Positions 6,947 to 16,076 of a stretch of DNA of 64,000 nucleotides are shown in pieces. The position numbers and the translations under genes are program-made. The DNA comes from Holdemania massiliensis AP2 (lineage in GTDB: Bacteria > Bacillota_I > Bacilli_A > Erysipelotrichales > Erysipelotrichaceae): contig NZ_HE998567.1 of assembly GCF_000327285.1 (NCBI RefSeq), positions 1,213,911 to 1,277,910 of the forward strand, in the 5' to 3' direction. Each line of letters starts with the position of its first letter. The stretch's first letter is position 1. Under the pieces are notes generated by a model, which saw only the letters and a program-made list of their open reading frames with translations, did no database searches and had not been told where the DNA came from.

Positions 6947-9900
6947 CGGCAGCCACTTCCTTCGCTTTTCTTCGATCTCGGCGCCGGCTTGTGACTTCGA
7001 TCATAATCGGTACGACAAACAGCGTTAAGATTGTAGAATACGTCAAACCGCCAATGGTAACAATGGCCATGCCCTGCATCATATCACTGCCGGTTCCAAT
7101 GCCCAGCGCCATGGTCGTCATGGCCAGAATCGTCGTCATGGCTGTCATCAGGATCGGACGCAGACGTGTCCGTCCGGTTTCCACAATCGCTTCATGGGTT
7201 ATATATCCCAGTTCCTTTAATTGATTGGCGTAATCAATAAATACAATACCGTTGTTAACGACAACGCCGCACAGAACCAGAAAGCCCAGCATTGCGACAA
7301 TGCTTAATTCCTGCCCCGTAATCAACAATCCCAAAAAGCCTCCGGTAAAGGCCAGCGGGATCGTAAACATGACGATAAACGGTGACAGCAGACTCTGAAA
7401 CTGCGCAACCATGATCATATAGATAAACGCGATCGCTAACAGAATCATCTGAACCATCTGAAGCATCGTTTCCATAATCGTTTCGTTTTCACCACTGAAT
7501 TCCAGCGTTACCGATTCCGGCAGCACGCTGGTGTCGAGCTGCTTTTCCACTTCACGGCTGACCAGAGTAACATTATAACCTTCTTTGATCGTACCGCTCA
7601 CATTGACATAGCGGCGGGAATTCTCACGGTAAATGCTGTTCATGCCGCTGCCGTTTTCAATATCGGCAATCCGCCACAGTTCAACTTCTTTTTCTTCCTG
7701 ATTCTGCGTTCCTTTCAGCTTCAGATCCTGCAGATTGTCCAGCTGAGTCAGGGAAGCAGCATCCTGAACAATCACGACCGGATAATCCTTATTCTGAATC
7801 GACAGTGTCGTACTGGTTGTTTCTTCTTTAATTCCGGAAGCAACGCTTTGGTAGATCTGCGCTACTGTCAGTCCGTATTTCATCGCTTCATTCTTATCGA
7901 CAATGACGCGGATTTCATGCACCGGATCCTGCTGCCCGTCATCCACGACGTCAATGCCTTCAATCTGCTTCAGCTGATTCCCAATCTGAATGGCTGAAGC
8001 CTGCAGTTCATCCAAATCATCGCCATACAGCGTCATCGCAACACCGCTGCCGCCCAGCACGCTCAAGTCCATATTGCTTGTAGAAACCACAGCATCCACC
8101 GGCAGATCGGCCAGAACCTGCGGTATCTGCGCTTCCATCTTTTTCGTATCCGCTTTAGCTTCAGTAATGATATAGAAAGTCGTTGAGGTATTTCCGCCAC
8201 CGCCCATCATCGTTGACAGACCGCTGCCGCCGCTGGTCACGCCGACCGTATCGACGCCTTCCACCTGCATCAGCCGCTCCATGACCTGATCATACATCGC
8301 AAAGCACTCTTTATCTGCCGCATCTTCATTCTGTAAAGAAACGCTGACAGACATCTGGCCGGAATCCATAGAGGGGATCAATGTCATCCCCATATTCATA
8401 ACACCTATTGTGCTGAAAACCAGCAGCGCAATCACGCCGCCCATCACAATCAATTTGTGACCCAGCGACCATTTCAGAAGTCCAGTGTAACCATTCACGA
8501 GCTTTTCAAAGAAGGTATGCTTCTTTTCGTTTTGCTTTTTCAGCATCTTGCTGGCAAGCATCGGCACCAGCGTCAAGGCGACGATCAGCGAAGCGAGCAG
8601 CGAATAAGCGATCGTCAGTCCCATATCCACAAACAGCTGCCGCGCCAAACCAGTCGCAAAGACAATGGGCAGGAAGACGCAGACGGTCGTCAAGGTTGAC
8701 GCAATGATCGCACCGGCAACCTGCTTGGCCCCTTCAATCGCGGCTTCAATGAGTCCCACACCTTCATTGCGCATCCGATAAATATTCTCAATGACGACAA
8801 CCGAGTTATCAACGAGCATCCCGACGCCAAGAGCCAGGCCGGACAGGGAGATAATGTTCAGCGTTACACCGCTGAAATACATCAGCACCATCGCAAACAT
8901 CAGTGAAATTGGAATGCTGAGGGCGATGATGATCGTCGGCTTGAGATCGCGCAGAAACAGAATTAAGACGATGACCGCCAGAATTGCGCCGTATAAGAAG
9001 TTCTCCAGAACCGAATTGACGATCATATCAATATAAACACCCTGATCCATCAAGGTAGAAAAATGCAGGCCTTCGTATTGTCCGCTCAGCTTCTCGAACG
9101 TTTTATGAAGCGCTTTGCAGACATCAGCCGTCGAAGCGGTTGAACTTTTCTGAAAAGAGAGCATGATGCCCGGATTTCCATTCACGCGGGTATATAATTC
9201 TTCACTGTTGTTAACGACCTGTACGCTGGCCAGATCCTGAAGCCGGACTTCTTCCAAGCCATCGATATCCATGGACATCAAAAGCAAATTTTCTACTTCT
9301 TCCAAAGAAGCAAACTGGTCTCCGACTTTGATCAGCAGCGAATCGTCATTGGAGGCGATGTAGCCTGCCGGCATAGAGAAGTTCTCAGCGGTCAGCATCG
9401 TCGAGATCATGCTTGGCGAAAGGGCTTCTGAGATATTTGCTTTTTTCAGCGCTTCATCACGCGCCTCGGCAATTTGTTTCAAGCCGTCTTCAATCTGTGT
9501 CTTTGCCGATTCCAGCGTTGTTTTGGTCGAGGAAATTGTCATCTCCCCTTTGGTGATTTCACCGGCTGCCGTCAGCTTTCCTGATTCCAGCTTCGACTGC
9601 AGGCTGTTGAGGTCGGAGACATCAATACCAGCTTGGGTCAGCATACTGCTGGCTGCCTGTTTCACGCCTTCAGCAGTCGCTATTTCAATTTCAACATTGC
9701 TGAGCTTGATTTTGGCATCCTCATACTTCGGCACAATCTGCAAAGCTGCCTGCATGGCCGTGATTCCAGCGCTCGCCTGTTCCTTTGCCGTGTTAAGCTC
9801 GCCAAGCATCGTGCTGATCAAAGCTTTGGCCTGTCCATAGTTTCCAATTTCAGCGGTGATGCCGGCGCTTTGAAGCATAGCTTTAATTTCCTCAGAAATC

Positions 9901-10925
9901 GGTTCCTCATCCGGTACTTCCTGAATTTGCTGTAGTAACGAAGTCAGGCTCTGGATTCTTCCCTCTAATTGACCAAGATTAGCTTGAATTTCAGCAATTT
10001 TAATCTCCGTTTTAGCTGCGATTTCCTCGGCCGTTGCTTCCGCTCCCAATCCCAGCTGTGCTTTCAGCTGATCCACACCGTTGACAATCTGCGTAAATGC
10101 AGCCTGTTCCGCTTTCAGCTGAGTGATCTGGGAATCCATCGCGATCAAATTGGTCGCTGCCTGCTGCAGCTGAACTGAGGACTGCGCCAGTTTGTCATAG
10201 GTTTCATTCTTTGTGCTTGTTAATTCTGATTCTCCGTCAGTAATTTTCTGCAGACCGTCATTAACTTCCTGCAGCTTTTCCCGTAATTCCCGCTCTGTCT
10301 TAGCTAATTCAGAATCCACGCTGGCCAGGACTTTGTTGTTGATCTCATCGATCTTCTGATGATCGAGAACAATCTGAACAGTCTCTTCCAACAATCCCGT
10401 CGGATCGACCGAGGCGACACCCTTTGTCTTTTCCAGTTCCGGTACGACTTTTTCATTCACAAAGTCGCTCAATCCCTGAAGATCATGACCATCATAATCG
10501 GCCGTTGCCATCATGATCGGCATCATATTCGGATTGATTGCCATCAATGTCGGACTGGATATGGTCTCATCCAAGTATCCTTTAACTAAGTCAATCTTGG
10601 CGTTCAAATCGAGCATTGCCGTATCCATATTGGTATCATCGGCAAACTCTAAAATAATCAACGATAAGTTATCCGAGGAAATCGAACTCATATTCGATAA
10701 ATTCTCGGTCGTACTGACAGAGGATTCCAGAATCCGCGTCAGACTGGTTTCTACTTTTTCGGCGCTGGCACCCGGATAAGTCGAATAGATGACGACATAG
10801 GGCAGCTCCATTTCCGGCAAGAGGTCAGTTGTAGAATTCATAAATGAAATAACGCCCAACAACAGGCACATGACCACTCCCACGATTACAGTATAAGGTT
10901 TCTTAACACTGAATTTAGAAAACAT
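6939..10925 (-). CDS. RND-family efflux transporter with a coiled-coil insertion
   Basis: Inner-membrane RND (AcrB-like) proton-driven exporter of 1328 residues; ordinary members have about 1030. Recognisable parts are the N-terminal SKFSVKKPYTVIVGVVMCL membrane segment, porter motifs DLLPEMELPYVVIYSTYPGA and ALGVGMLVDNSVVVIENIYR (TM4, with the proton-relay Asp), and the second-half GFLVLCGVVVNNGIVFIDYAN plus GRTRLRPILMTAMTT. Residues ~205-500 form a Gln/Glu/Lys/Leu-rich coiled coil inserted in the first porter loop, before NISEALSPSMIST. No adaptor or outer-membrane partner gene is nearby, as expected for a single-membrane cell. It is first in the operon with tetR. Multidrug or lipid/peptide export is inference. 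Confidence 0.92.
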   Translation of the reverse strand: MFSKFSVKKPYTVIVGVVMCLLLGVISFMNSTTDLLPEMELPYVVIYSTYPGASAEKVETSLTRILESSVSTTENLSNMSSISSDNLSLIILEFADDTNMDTAMLDLNAKIDLVKGYLDETISSPTLMAINPNMMPIMMATADYDGHDLQGLSDFVNEKVVPELEKTKGVASVDPTGLLEETVQIVLDHQKIDEINNKVLASVDSELAKTERELREKLQEVNDGLQKITDGESELTSTKNETYDKLAQSSVQLQQAATNLIAMDSQITQLKAEQAAFTQIVNGVDQLKAQLGLGAEATAEEIAAKTEIKIAEIQANLGQLEGRIQSLTSLLQQIQEVPDEEPISEEIKAMLQSAGITAEIGNYGQAKALISTMLGELNTAKEQASAGITAMQAALQIVPKYEDAKIKLSNVEIEIATAEGVKQAASSMLTQAGIDVSDLNSLQSKLESGKLTAAGEITKGEMTISSTKTTLESAKTQIEDGLKQIAEARDEALKKANISEALSPSMISTMLTAENFSMPAGYIASNDDSLLIKVGDQFASLEEVENLLLMSMDIDGLEEVRLQDLASVQVVNNSEELYTRVNGNPGIMLSFQKSSTASTADVCKALHKTFEKLSGQYEGLHFSTLMDQGVYIDMIVNSVLENFLYGAILAVIVLILFLRDLKPTIIIALSIPISLMFAMVLMYFSGVTLNIISLSGLALGVGMLVDNSVVVIENIYRMRNEGVGLIEAAIEGAKQVAGAIIASTLTTVCVFLPIVFATGLARQLFVDMGLTIAYSLLASLIVALTLVPMLASKMLKKQNEKKHTFFEKLVNGYTGLLKWSLGHKLIVMGGVIALLVFSTIGVMNMGMTLIPSMDSGQMSVSVSLQNEDAADKECFAMYDQVMERLMQVEGVDTVGVTSGGSGLSTMMGGGGNTSTTFYIITEAKADTKKMEAQIPQVLADLPVDAVVSTSNMDLSVLGGSGVAMTLYGDDLDELQASAIQIGNQLKQIEGIDVVDDGQQDPVHEIRVIVDKNEAMKYGLTVAQIYQSVASGIKEETTSTTLSIQNKDYPVVIVQDAASLTQLDNLQDLKLKGTQNQEEKEVELWRIADIENGSGMNSIYRENSRRYVNVSGTIKEGYNVTLVSREVEKQLDTSVLPESVTLEFSGENETIMETMLQMVQMILLAIAFIYMIMVAQFQSLLSPFIVMFTIPLAFTGGFLGLLITGQELSIVAMLGFLVLCGVVVNNGIVFIDYANQLKELGYITHEAIVETGRTRLRPILMTAMTTILAMTTMALGIGTGSDMMQGMAIVTIGGLTYSTILTLFVVPIMIEVTSRRRDRRKAKEVAADE

Positions 10926-10942
10926 AGGCCTCTCCTTTTTCC

Positions 10943-10958
10943 GACCGACTGGTCGGTC
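10943..10958. promoter_or_regulatory. TetR-type operator
   Basis: Palindrome GACCGACTGGTCGGTC (arms GACCGA/TCGGTC), a common form for AcrR/TetR-like operators. It lies just downstream of the predicted -10 of the RND operon and before its ribosome-binding site, so repressor binding would block transcription. The co-transcribed TetR is the natural candidate. Confidence 0.75.
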
Positions 10959-10966
10959 ACTTCGCT

Positions 10967-10995
10967 ATTGTATTCCATTCCTCATAAAAATACAA
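10967..10995 (-). promoter_or_regulatory. Promoter of the RND-tetR operon
   Basis: Minus-strand -35 TTGTAT, 17-base spacer, -10 TACAAT. The transcription start would fall next to the TetR palindrome. Confidence 0.6.
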
Positions 10996-11045
10996 TTGAC
11001 AAATGCAAGAATTTATCGTTTTCCGAAAGCTTTCCTGCTTTCATT

Positions 11046-11075
11046 CCAAAACAAATCCCGCAGACCTGCGGGATT
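11046..11075 (-). terminator. Terminator of the binding protein-histidine kinase operon
   Basis: Perfect 10-bp stem AATCCCGCAG/CTGCGGGATT with a two-base loop, followed on the minus strand by TTGTTTT. Confidence 0.8.
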
Positions 11076-11093
11076 GATAATTCATGGATGCTT

Positions 11094-14000
11094 CTAATCG
11101 TTTCCCTGCCGATGCGATTTTGTCAGAAACTGCAGCAAAATCTCCGCGAGCCGCTGAATATCAATCGGCTTGGCAAAATGAGCGTTCATGCCTGCCTGCA
11201 AAGCCAGCCGGACATCCTCATCAAAGGCGTTGGCGGTCATCGCAATGATCGGCAGAGTTTTTACATCGGCGCGCTTCAGCTGACGAATCTGCCGGGTCGC
11301 TTCATAACCGTTTAAGCGCGGCATTTGGATATCCATCAGAACTAAATCATAATAGCCTTCCGGGCTGGAAGCGATTTTCTCAACAGCCGCTTGTCCATCA
11401 TCCACCTCATCCATTTCAACGGTGATCAGACTGGCAATCATTTCACGGACTATCTCACGGTTGATCTCATTATCCTCTGCCAGAAGCAGACGGCAATCGC
11501 TGAAATAAGACAAAGTGGGTTTGACTGAGATCGGTTTCCGGTGTTCTTCTTCAAGCTCATTCAGCAGACGGCAGATTTTAAAGCGGTAGAAGGGTTTCGT
11601 CAAAAAACCACTGACCCCGCACTGACGAGCCTGTTCTTCAATATCCGACCAATCATAGGCTGAAAGAATGACGATTTCCGGCTGATCTTTCAGTTTCTGC
11701 CGCAGCTCTCTTACCGTTTCCAAACCGTTCATCCCCGGCATCTTCCAGTCGATCAAAATCAGTTTATACGGATGTTCTGATGTCTGAGCCTGCATCCCGG
11801 CTGCAATTGCCGCTTCTCCGCTGCTGCAGTAATCAGCGCGCATTCCCAACTTTGTTAACAAAGCGCCGGCCTCCTCGCCGATTTGCAGATCATCATCAGC
11901 GATCAAAACGCGGGCTCCCTGCCAGTTCGCCGGAATTTGTTCATCCGGCTGACTCTGCAGCGACAGCGGCAAAATCACAGTAAACACGGAGCCTTGTCCC
12001 ACATGACTTTGAACCTGAATTTCGCCGTTCATCAGATCCACCAGGTTCTTCGTGATCGCCATGCCCAATCCGGTTCCGTTCACGGTCCGGGTCATCGGAT
12101 TGTCAGAACGTTCAAACGGCTGAAACAAATGCTTCATGAATTCCGGATCCATACCGATTCCCGTATCGCTGCATTGGAAGACGAAATTTTGATATCCTTT
12201 ATAAGAACTTGGACGCTGACTCATTTCAATCGTAACCCTGCCGCCGGCCGGCGTATACTTCACGGCATTGCTTAAGATGTTGAGGCAAATTTGCCTAATT
12301 CGCAGCGGATCACCCTGCACGCCTTCTTTCTCCAGCACCCCTGGCTGAAATACAAACGTCAGACCTTTTTCTTCAGCCTGCGGCCGAATAAGTTCCACAA
12401 CCTCAATGATCAGCTCAGCAAAATTAAAGGGTTCCTGAGTGATGGTCAATTTTCCGCTTTCAATCTTGGACATATCCAGGATGTCGTTGATCAAACTGAG
12501 CAGATGCTTGCTTGAAAGACTGATCTTGTGCAGACATTCCTTCACCCGATCCGGTTCATTCAGACGTGTTTCGGCAATGGCCGTCATGCCGACGATGGCA
12601 TTCATCGGGGTACGGATATCATGACTCATATTGGATAAAAACTGACTTTTCGCCACGCTGGCTGCTTGAGCATTTTCCAATGCTGTCTTCAGGATTTCCT
12701 GCTGCCGTTCAGCCTTTAAGCGCTGCTCGTCAATCCGCCGGGAAATCAGAATCGCCAGCTGATCCTCGGAATAGGGGTTGTCAACATGAATGATCTGCGT
12801 TGTTGTCCAATGATATTGATCATCGGTTAAAAGCATTTTCATCTCCAGCTGGATCTCACCGCTTTCTCCGGCAAACGTCTTGCGCAGAGCCGCCAGCTGA
12901 AACGCTTCGTAATCATCAGCAAATTCCGGATCAACCGTGCTTTTTAAATCGTCATACAATTCACTGTAGGTTTCCTGCTTACCCAGATCCAGCATCAGCC
13001 CTGGACTGACATGGACAAAATACACCTCATCCCGCGTCAGATTCAGACTGATAATAACCGGATAAGCGTTGGAAAGGGCGCTGACCAACGTCAGCCGTTC
13101 CTGTTGTGTTCTTTGTTTTTCAGCTTCTTCAGCCTGTTTTTCCTTCGTGATATCATGGAAAGCATAGATCAGCACCGGTTTTCCATTTTCATCCAGCGTC
13201 TGCTCAATAATCCCGGAAGTCCAGAACCTTTCCCCATCCGCTTTTTTCATCAACTCCACGATGTTGACCTTCTGACCACTGTGTACGGCGGCTTCAATCT
13301 GCCGAACAAAGCGGGCATAATCTTGGGCGGACATGGCCGTCTGAAGGTTCTGGTTCAATGTATCCTCGGAATTTTCCATCGCATATCTGAGCAAACGCCG
13401 TCCTTCCCGGTTTAACTGAAGCAGATGATAAGGCGGATCAACCGAAATCAAGGCCACGGCTTCCGGCAGGGCGTTGTATAAATGACTGATATAATTGGTC
13501 TGATGCGTTAAACGCTGTTGCGTTTTCGTCCTATGCCGCAAATAAAGCAGCACCAATAGGCTGATTCCCAGAACCGCTGAAAGAATTAAGGTCAGCGCCT
13601 GCCTTAAAAGCGCATTGGTCTGCGCGTTGACAGCGGCTTCCGGAATGATCGATATCAAAACCCAGTCCGACTGCAGTCCTACCGGCGTAAAACAGAAAAC
13701 GGTCCGTTCGCCTTCATAAGTAAAGATGGCCCAGCCGGTATCCGCCCCTTTCAGCGCCTGGGCAAACTGGCTCAGAGCCTGCGGATCATTCGCCTGCGGC
13801 GAAAGCATATCCAACAAATTCTGAACCGATTTGTTGCTGTTGGGATGCGCGGCGCGGATCAAGACATTTCCCTGGGTATCCACAACATAGGAAAACCCGG
13901 CATCCTCATAAAAGGAAAGCGTAAACGTATCGGCGATGCCGCTGACTTCAAATTCCTTAATCAAATAGCCTTCCTCGCCATCCGCAAAATGAACACGAAG

Positions 14001-14450
14001 AACCAGATCAAACACATCCATTCCCGTCACGCTGCTGATATGCGGATCAATCACATCCTGATCTTTGCTCCGCCGATCAAGCAAGGTTATCGCCTGCTGA
14101 TCACAAGGTTGATCCAAAGGCAGAATGAGATCCTCGGAAAGTACCAGATGAATATCGTTTTCCAGTTCGTTGAAATCCTGAAACAACCGGTTTAGTTTCT
14201 CTTGATCGTCCGTCTGCATTTCAGCCAGCCGATCAGCGATCCTTCCCAAATCTTCATAGTTTTCATTAAGCTGTACGGCAAGTGTCCGTCGTCCCTGACG
14301 GGTCGCTTCCAGAATTGTGTTGATTGATTGCTTCCATAGCTGCGTTTTCACATTGGTTACAAAATAAGCGGTCATCAAACAAAGTCCAATCGCCAAAACC
14401 AGCGCTCCCAAGGTGAATGACCGGCGGGAATTCTTCTTGTTTTTTTCCAT
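11094..14450 (-). CDS. Membrane hybrid sensor histidine kinase with two receiver domains
   Basis: 1118 residues. A transmembrane helix (about 12-31), an extracytoplasmic Cache-like sensor (about 35-280), a second transmembrane helix (about 283-304), two PAS-like domains (about 325-440 and 455-575), HisKA with the phospho-acceptor His in SNMSHDIRTPMNA (about 610), HATPase with DTGIGM and GTGLGMAI, then two receivers: one with LIADDD and LILIDWKMPGMNG (Asp about 901), one with LLAEDNEINREI and LVLMDIQMPRLNG (Asp about 1039). No histidine phosphotransfer or DNA-binding output is fused, so the phosphorelay partner is elsewhere. It follows a sugar-type solute-binding lipoprotein by three bases, with GGAGG before the ATG; the two probably form one sensing unit. 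Confidence 0.93.
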   Translation of the reverse strand: MEKNKKNSRRSFTLGALVLAIGLCLMTAYFVTNVKTQLWKQSINTILEATRQGRRTLAVQLNENYEDLGRIADRLAEMQTDDQEKLNRLFQDFNELENDIHLVLSEDLILPLDQPCDQQAITLLDRRSKDQDVIDPHISSVTGMDVFDLVLRVHFADGEEGYLIKEFEVSGIADTFTLSFYEDAGFSYVVDTQGNVLIRAAHPNSNKSVQNLLDMLSPQANDPQALSQFAQALKGADTGWAIFTYEGERTVFCFTPVGLQSDWVLISIIPEAAVNAQTNALLRQALTLILSAVLGISLLVLLYLRHRTKTQQRLTHQTNYISHLYNALPEAVALISVDPPYHLLQLNREGRRLLRYAMENSEDTLNQNLQTAMSAQDYARFVRQIEAAVHSGQKVNIVELMKKADGERFWTSGIIEQTLDENGKPVLIYAFHDITKEKQAEEAEKQRTQQERLTLVSALSNAYPVIISLNLTRDEVYFVHVSPGLMLDLGKQETYSELYDDLKSTVDPEFADDYEAFQLAALRKTFAGESGEIQLEMKMLLTDDQYHWTTTQIIHVDNPYSEDQLAILISRRIDEQRLKAERQQEILKTALENAQAASVAKSQFLSNMSHDIRTPMNAIVGMTAIAETRLNEPDRVKECLHKISLSSKHLLSLINDILDMSKIESGKLTITQEPFNFAELIIEVVELIRPQAEEKGLTFVFQPGVLEKEGVQGDPLRIRQICLNILSNAVKYTPAGGRVTIEMSQRPSSYKGYQNFVFQCSDTGIGMDPEFMKHLFQPFERSDNPMTRTVNGTGLGMAITKNLVDLMNGEIQVQSHVGQGSVFTVILPLSLQSQPDEQIPANWQGARVLIADDDLQIGEEAGALLTKLGMRADYCSSGEAAIAAGMQAQTSEHPYKLILIDWKMPGMNGLETVRELRQKLKDQPEIVILSAYDWSDIEEQARQCGVSGFLTKPFYRFKICRLLNELEEEHRKPISVKPTLSYFSDCRLLLAEDNEINREIVREMIASLITVEMDEVDDGQAAVEKIASSPEGYYDLVLMDIQMPRLNGYEATRQIRQLKRADVKTLPIIAMTANAFDEDVRLALQAGMNAHFAKPIDIQRLAEILLQFLTKSHRQGND

Positions 14451-14452
14451 GA

Positions 14453-15724
14453 TTATCCCTCCTGGTTCGCTTCCTCATCGAGCTGCTCCATAACACGATT
14501 TACAGGTTCGCCCTGTAAAAGCCGCTGTACCGCCTGGGCTGTCAGTTCCCAGATCGGTTTGTCCAGCAGCGAATCAGAGCCGATCACAGACCGTCCTGAT
14601 TCATAGACAGGAATCAGCGGCTGAATCTGATCCAAAGACGAAGGGCGGCTGTTTTTCAACGGACTGAATGAGGACTGCTGATCCGCGAATTTCTGAATAT
14701 TGTCAAAACGGGTAAAAAACTCAACAAACCGCAGAGCTTCTTCGCGATGGGGACTGTCGGCGTTGACGCTTAAACGGGTATCAGCGTTGATGACGACAAA
14801 ACTGCCATCCTCCATCAAGGGATAGGGAACAACCGAAAATTGAAAATTGAGCTCTTTTTGCGCCAGCCGCCCGGCCGCCCAAGCTCCTGTTAATAAGAAA
14901 GGAGCCTCGCCTTGGGCAAAAATATCCAGATCATCCGAGGTCTTCTGTGTTGTGAGCGTCGCGGCCGGATCCAAATATCCCTTTTGGATCATGGCTTCCA
15001 CGTAGGTAAATCCAGAAGACAGCTTTTCGCTGAGCGCGGCCTGCCCGGCATTGATCTGTTCAAAATAAGCCGCCTGCTGATGCGCTTGATAGGTTGCAGC
15101 CAGACTCATTCCAATCGCTACCGTTTTCAGCGAAATGTCATTGTTGGCAATGACCGGCGTAATTCCCTGACGGACGAAATCATCACAGACAGCTTCCCAT
15201 TCTGCTAAAGTAGACGGAACTTCATGATGATATTCTTTTAACAGATCAAGATTGCAGTAAAGGCCAAAAACGGAAACCGTCGTCGGCACCCAATATATAT
15301 AATTTCCTTCCCACATCTGACTCAACATTTCATCCGTGTAATTTTCAATCGTCGCCAAACCGGAGAGGTCAGCCAGTTGCCCCTGCTTGGCCAAGGTCAG
15401 AGCAGTGTCATGATTCACCATAAAAATATCGTCGCCTTTACCCTTGGCCATGCGTTTGATCAGCGCTTCATAATAAGCGTTTCCTTTCAAACTTTCATAA
15501 GCTACGCTGATTCCCGGATTTTCATCCATGAACTGCGAAATGATCGCTTCAATCACCTTGACATTCTCCGGTTCATATTTATTGCCAAAGTAGGTCAGGG
15601 TTACTGTTGACGCTTGATTTGAAGGAAGGATGACTACGGGATTGTCCGGGCCGGTACAGCCAGCAATCAACATTAAAGTGAGTCCCCAAACACACCATTG
15701 ACGTCCTTTCCTTTTTCGCCGCAT
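14453..15724 (-). CDS. ABC-type sugar-binding lipoprotein (family 1 solute-binding)
   Basis: 423-residue extracellular lipoprotein. The signal peptide ends in a lipobox, LMLIAGC. The fold pattern is that of carbohydrate-binding proteins: LTYFGNKYEPENVKVIEAII near the start, GKGDDIFMVNHDTALTLAKQ, LLTGAWAAGRLAQKELNF and FTRFDNIQKFADQQSSFSPL. No permease or ATPase gene is adjacent; instead the next gene, three bases away, is a membrane hybrid histidine kinase. I infer that this protein presents a ligand, probably a sugar, to the kinase sensor rather than, or as well as, to a transporter. The start has GGAGAGGA upstream. Confidence 0.85.
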   Translation of the reverse strand: MRRKRKGRQWCVWGLTLMLIAGCTGPDNPVVILPSNQASTVTLTYFGNKYEPENVKVIEAIISQFMDENPGISVAYESLKGNAYYEALIKRMAKGKGDDIFMVNHDTALTLAKQGQLADLSGLATIENYTDEMLSQMWEGNYIYWVPTTVSVFGLYCNLDLLKEYHHEVPSTLAEWEAVCDDFVRQGITPVIANNDISLKTVAIGMSLAATYQAHQQAAYFEQINAGQAALSEKLSSGFTYVEAMIQKGYLDPAATLTTQKTSDDLDIFAQGEAPFLLTGAWAAGRLAQKELNFQFSVVPYPLMEDGSFVVINADTRLSVNADSPHREEALRFVEFFTRFDNIQKFADQQSSFSPLKNSRPSSLDQIQPLIPVYESGRSVIGSDSLLDKPIWELTAQAVQRLLQGEPVNRVMEQLDEEANQEG

Positions 15725-16076
15725 CGCTTATCCTCTCCTCTTTTTCATCGTCAACTTGCTTAAATGAAACCAAGGTGATGACTACTTTTTTTATTTTACT
15801 ATTCTTATCTTAACTTAATTTTCAATTAAACACCATGGAAACAGAGTGCAGATACGCAAAAAAATGATCTTAACACCTGTGAGACGTGCCCGAAATCATG
15901 AAAGACAGCTTTCGTAGCCAATTCAATCTAAGCTCCGGATTGGGTTGTCCTATCTACAGAAAAGAAGCCTGTCCCTTGGAACTATTAAGATTCCCGTGAC
16001 CTGCCTCTTTTTATGTTTCCTTCCTGTTTAATCATCACTGAACAAGAAATGGGAAAATGATTCCCCAAAGATAAAC
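15725..16076. other. Intergenic, upstream of the binding-protein operon
   Basis: About 350 bases. AT-rich near 15780-15830, where the minus strand has a weak TTGAAA with no clean -10. The left half (15940-16015) has imperfect minus-strand pairing followed by CTTCTTTTC, which could end rmuC transcription. No gene is seen. Confidence 0.3.
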
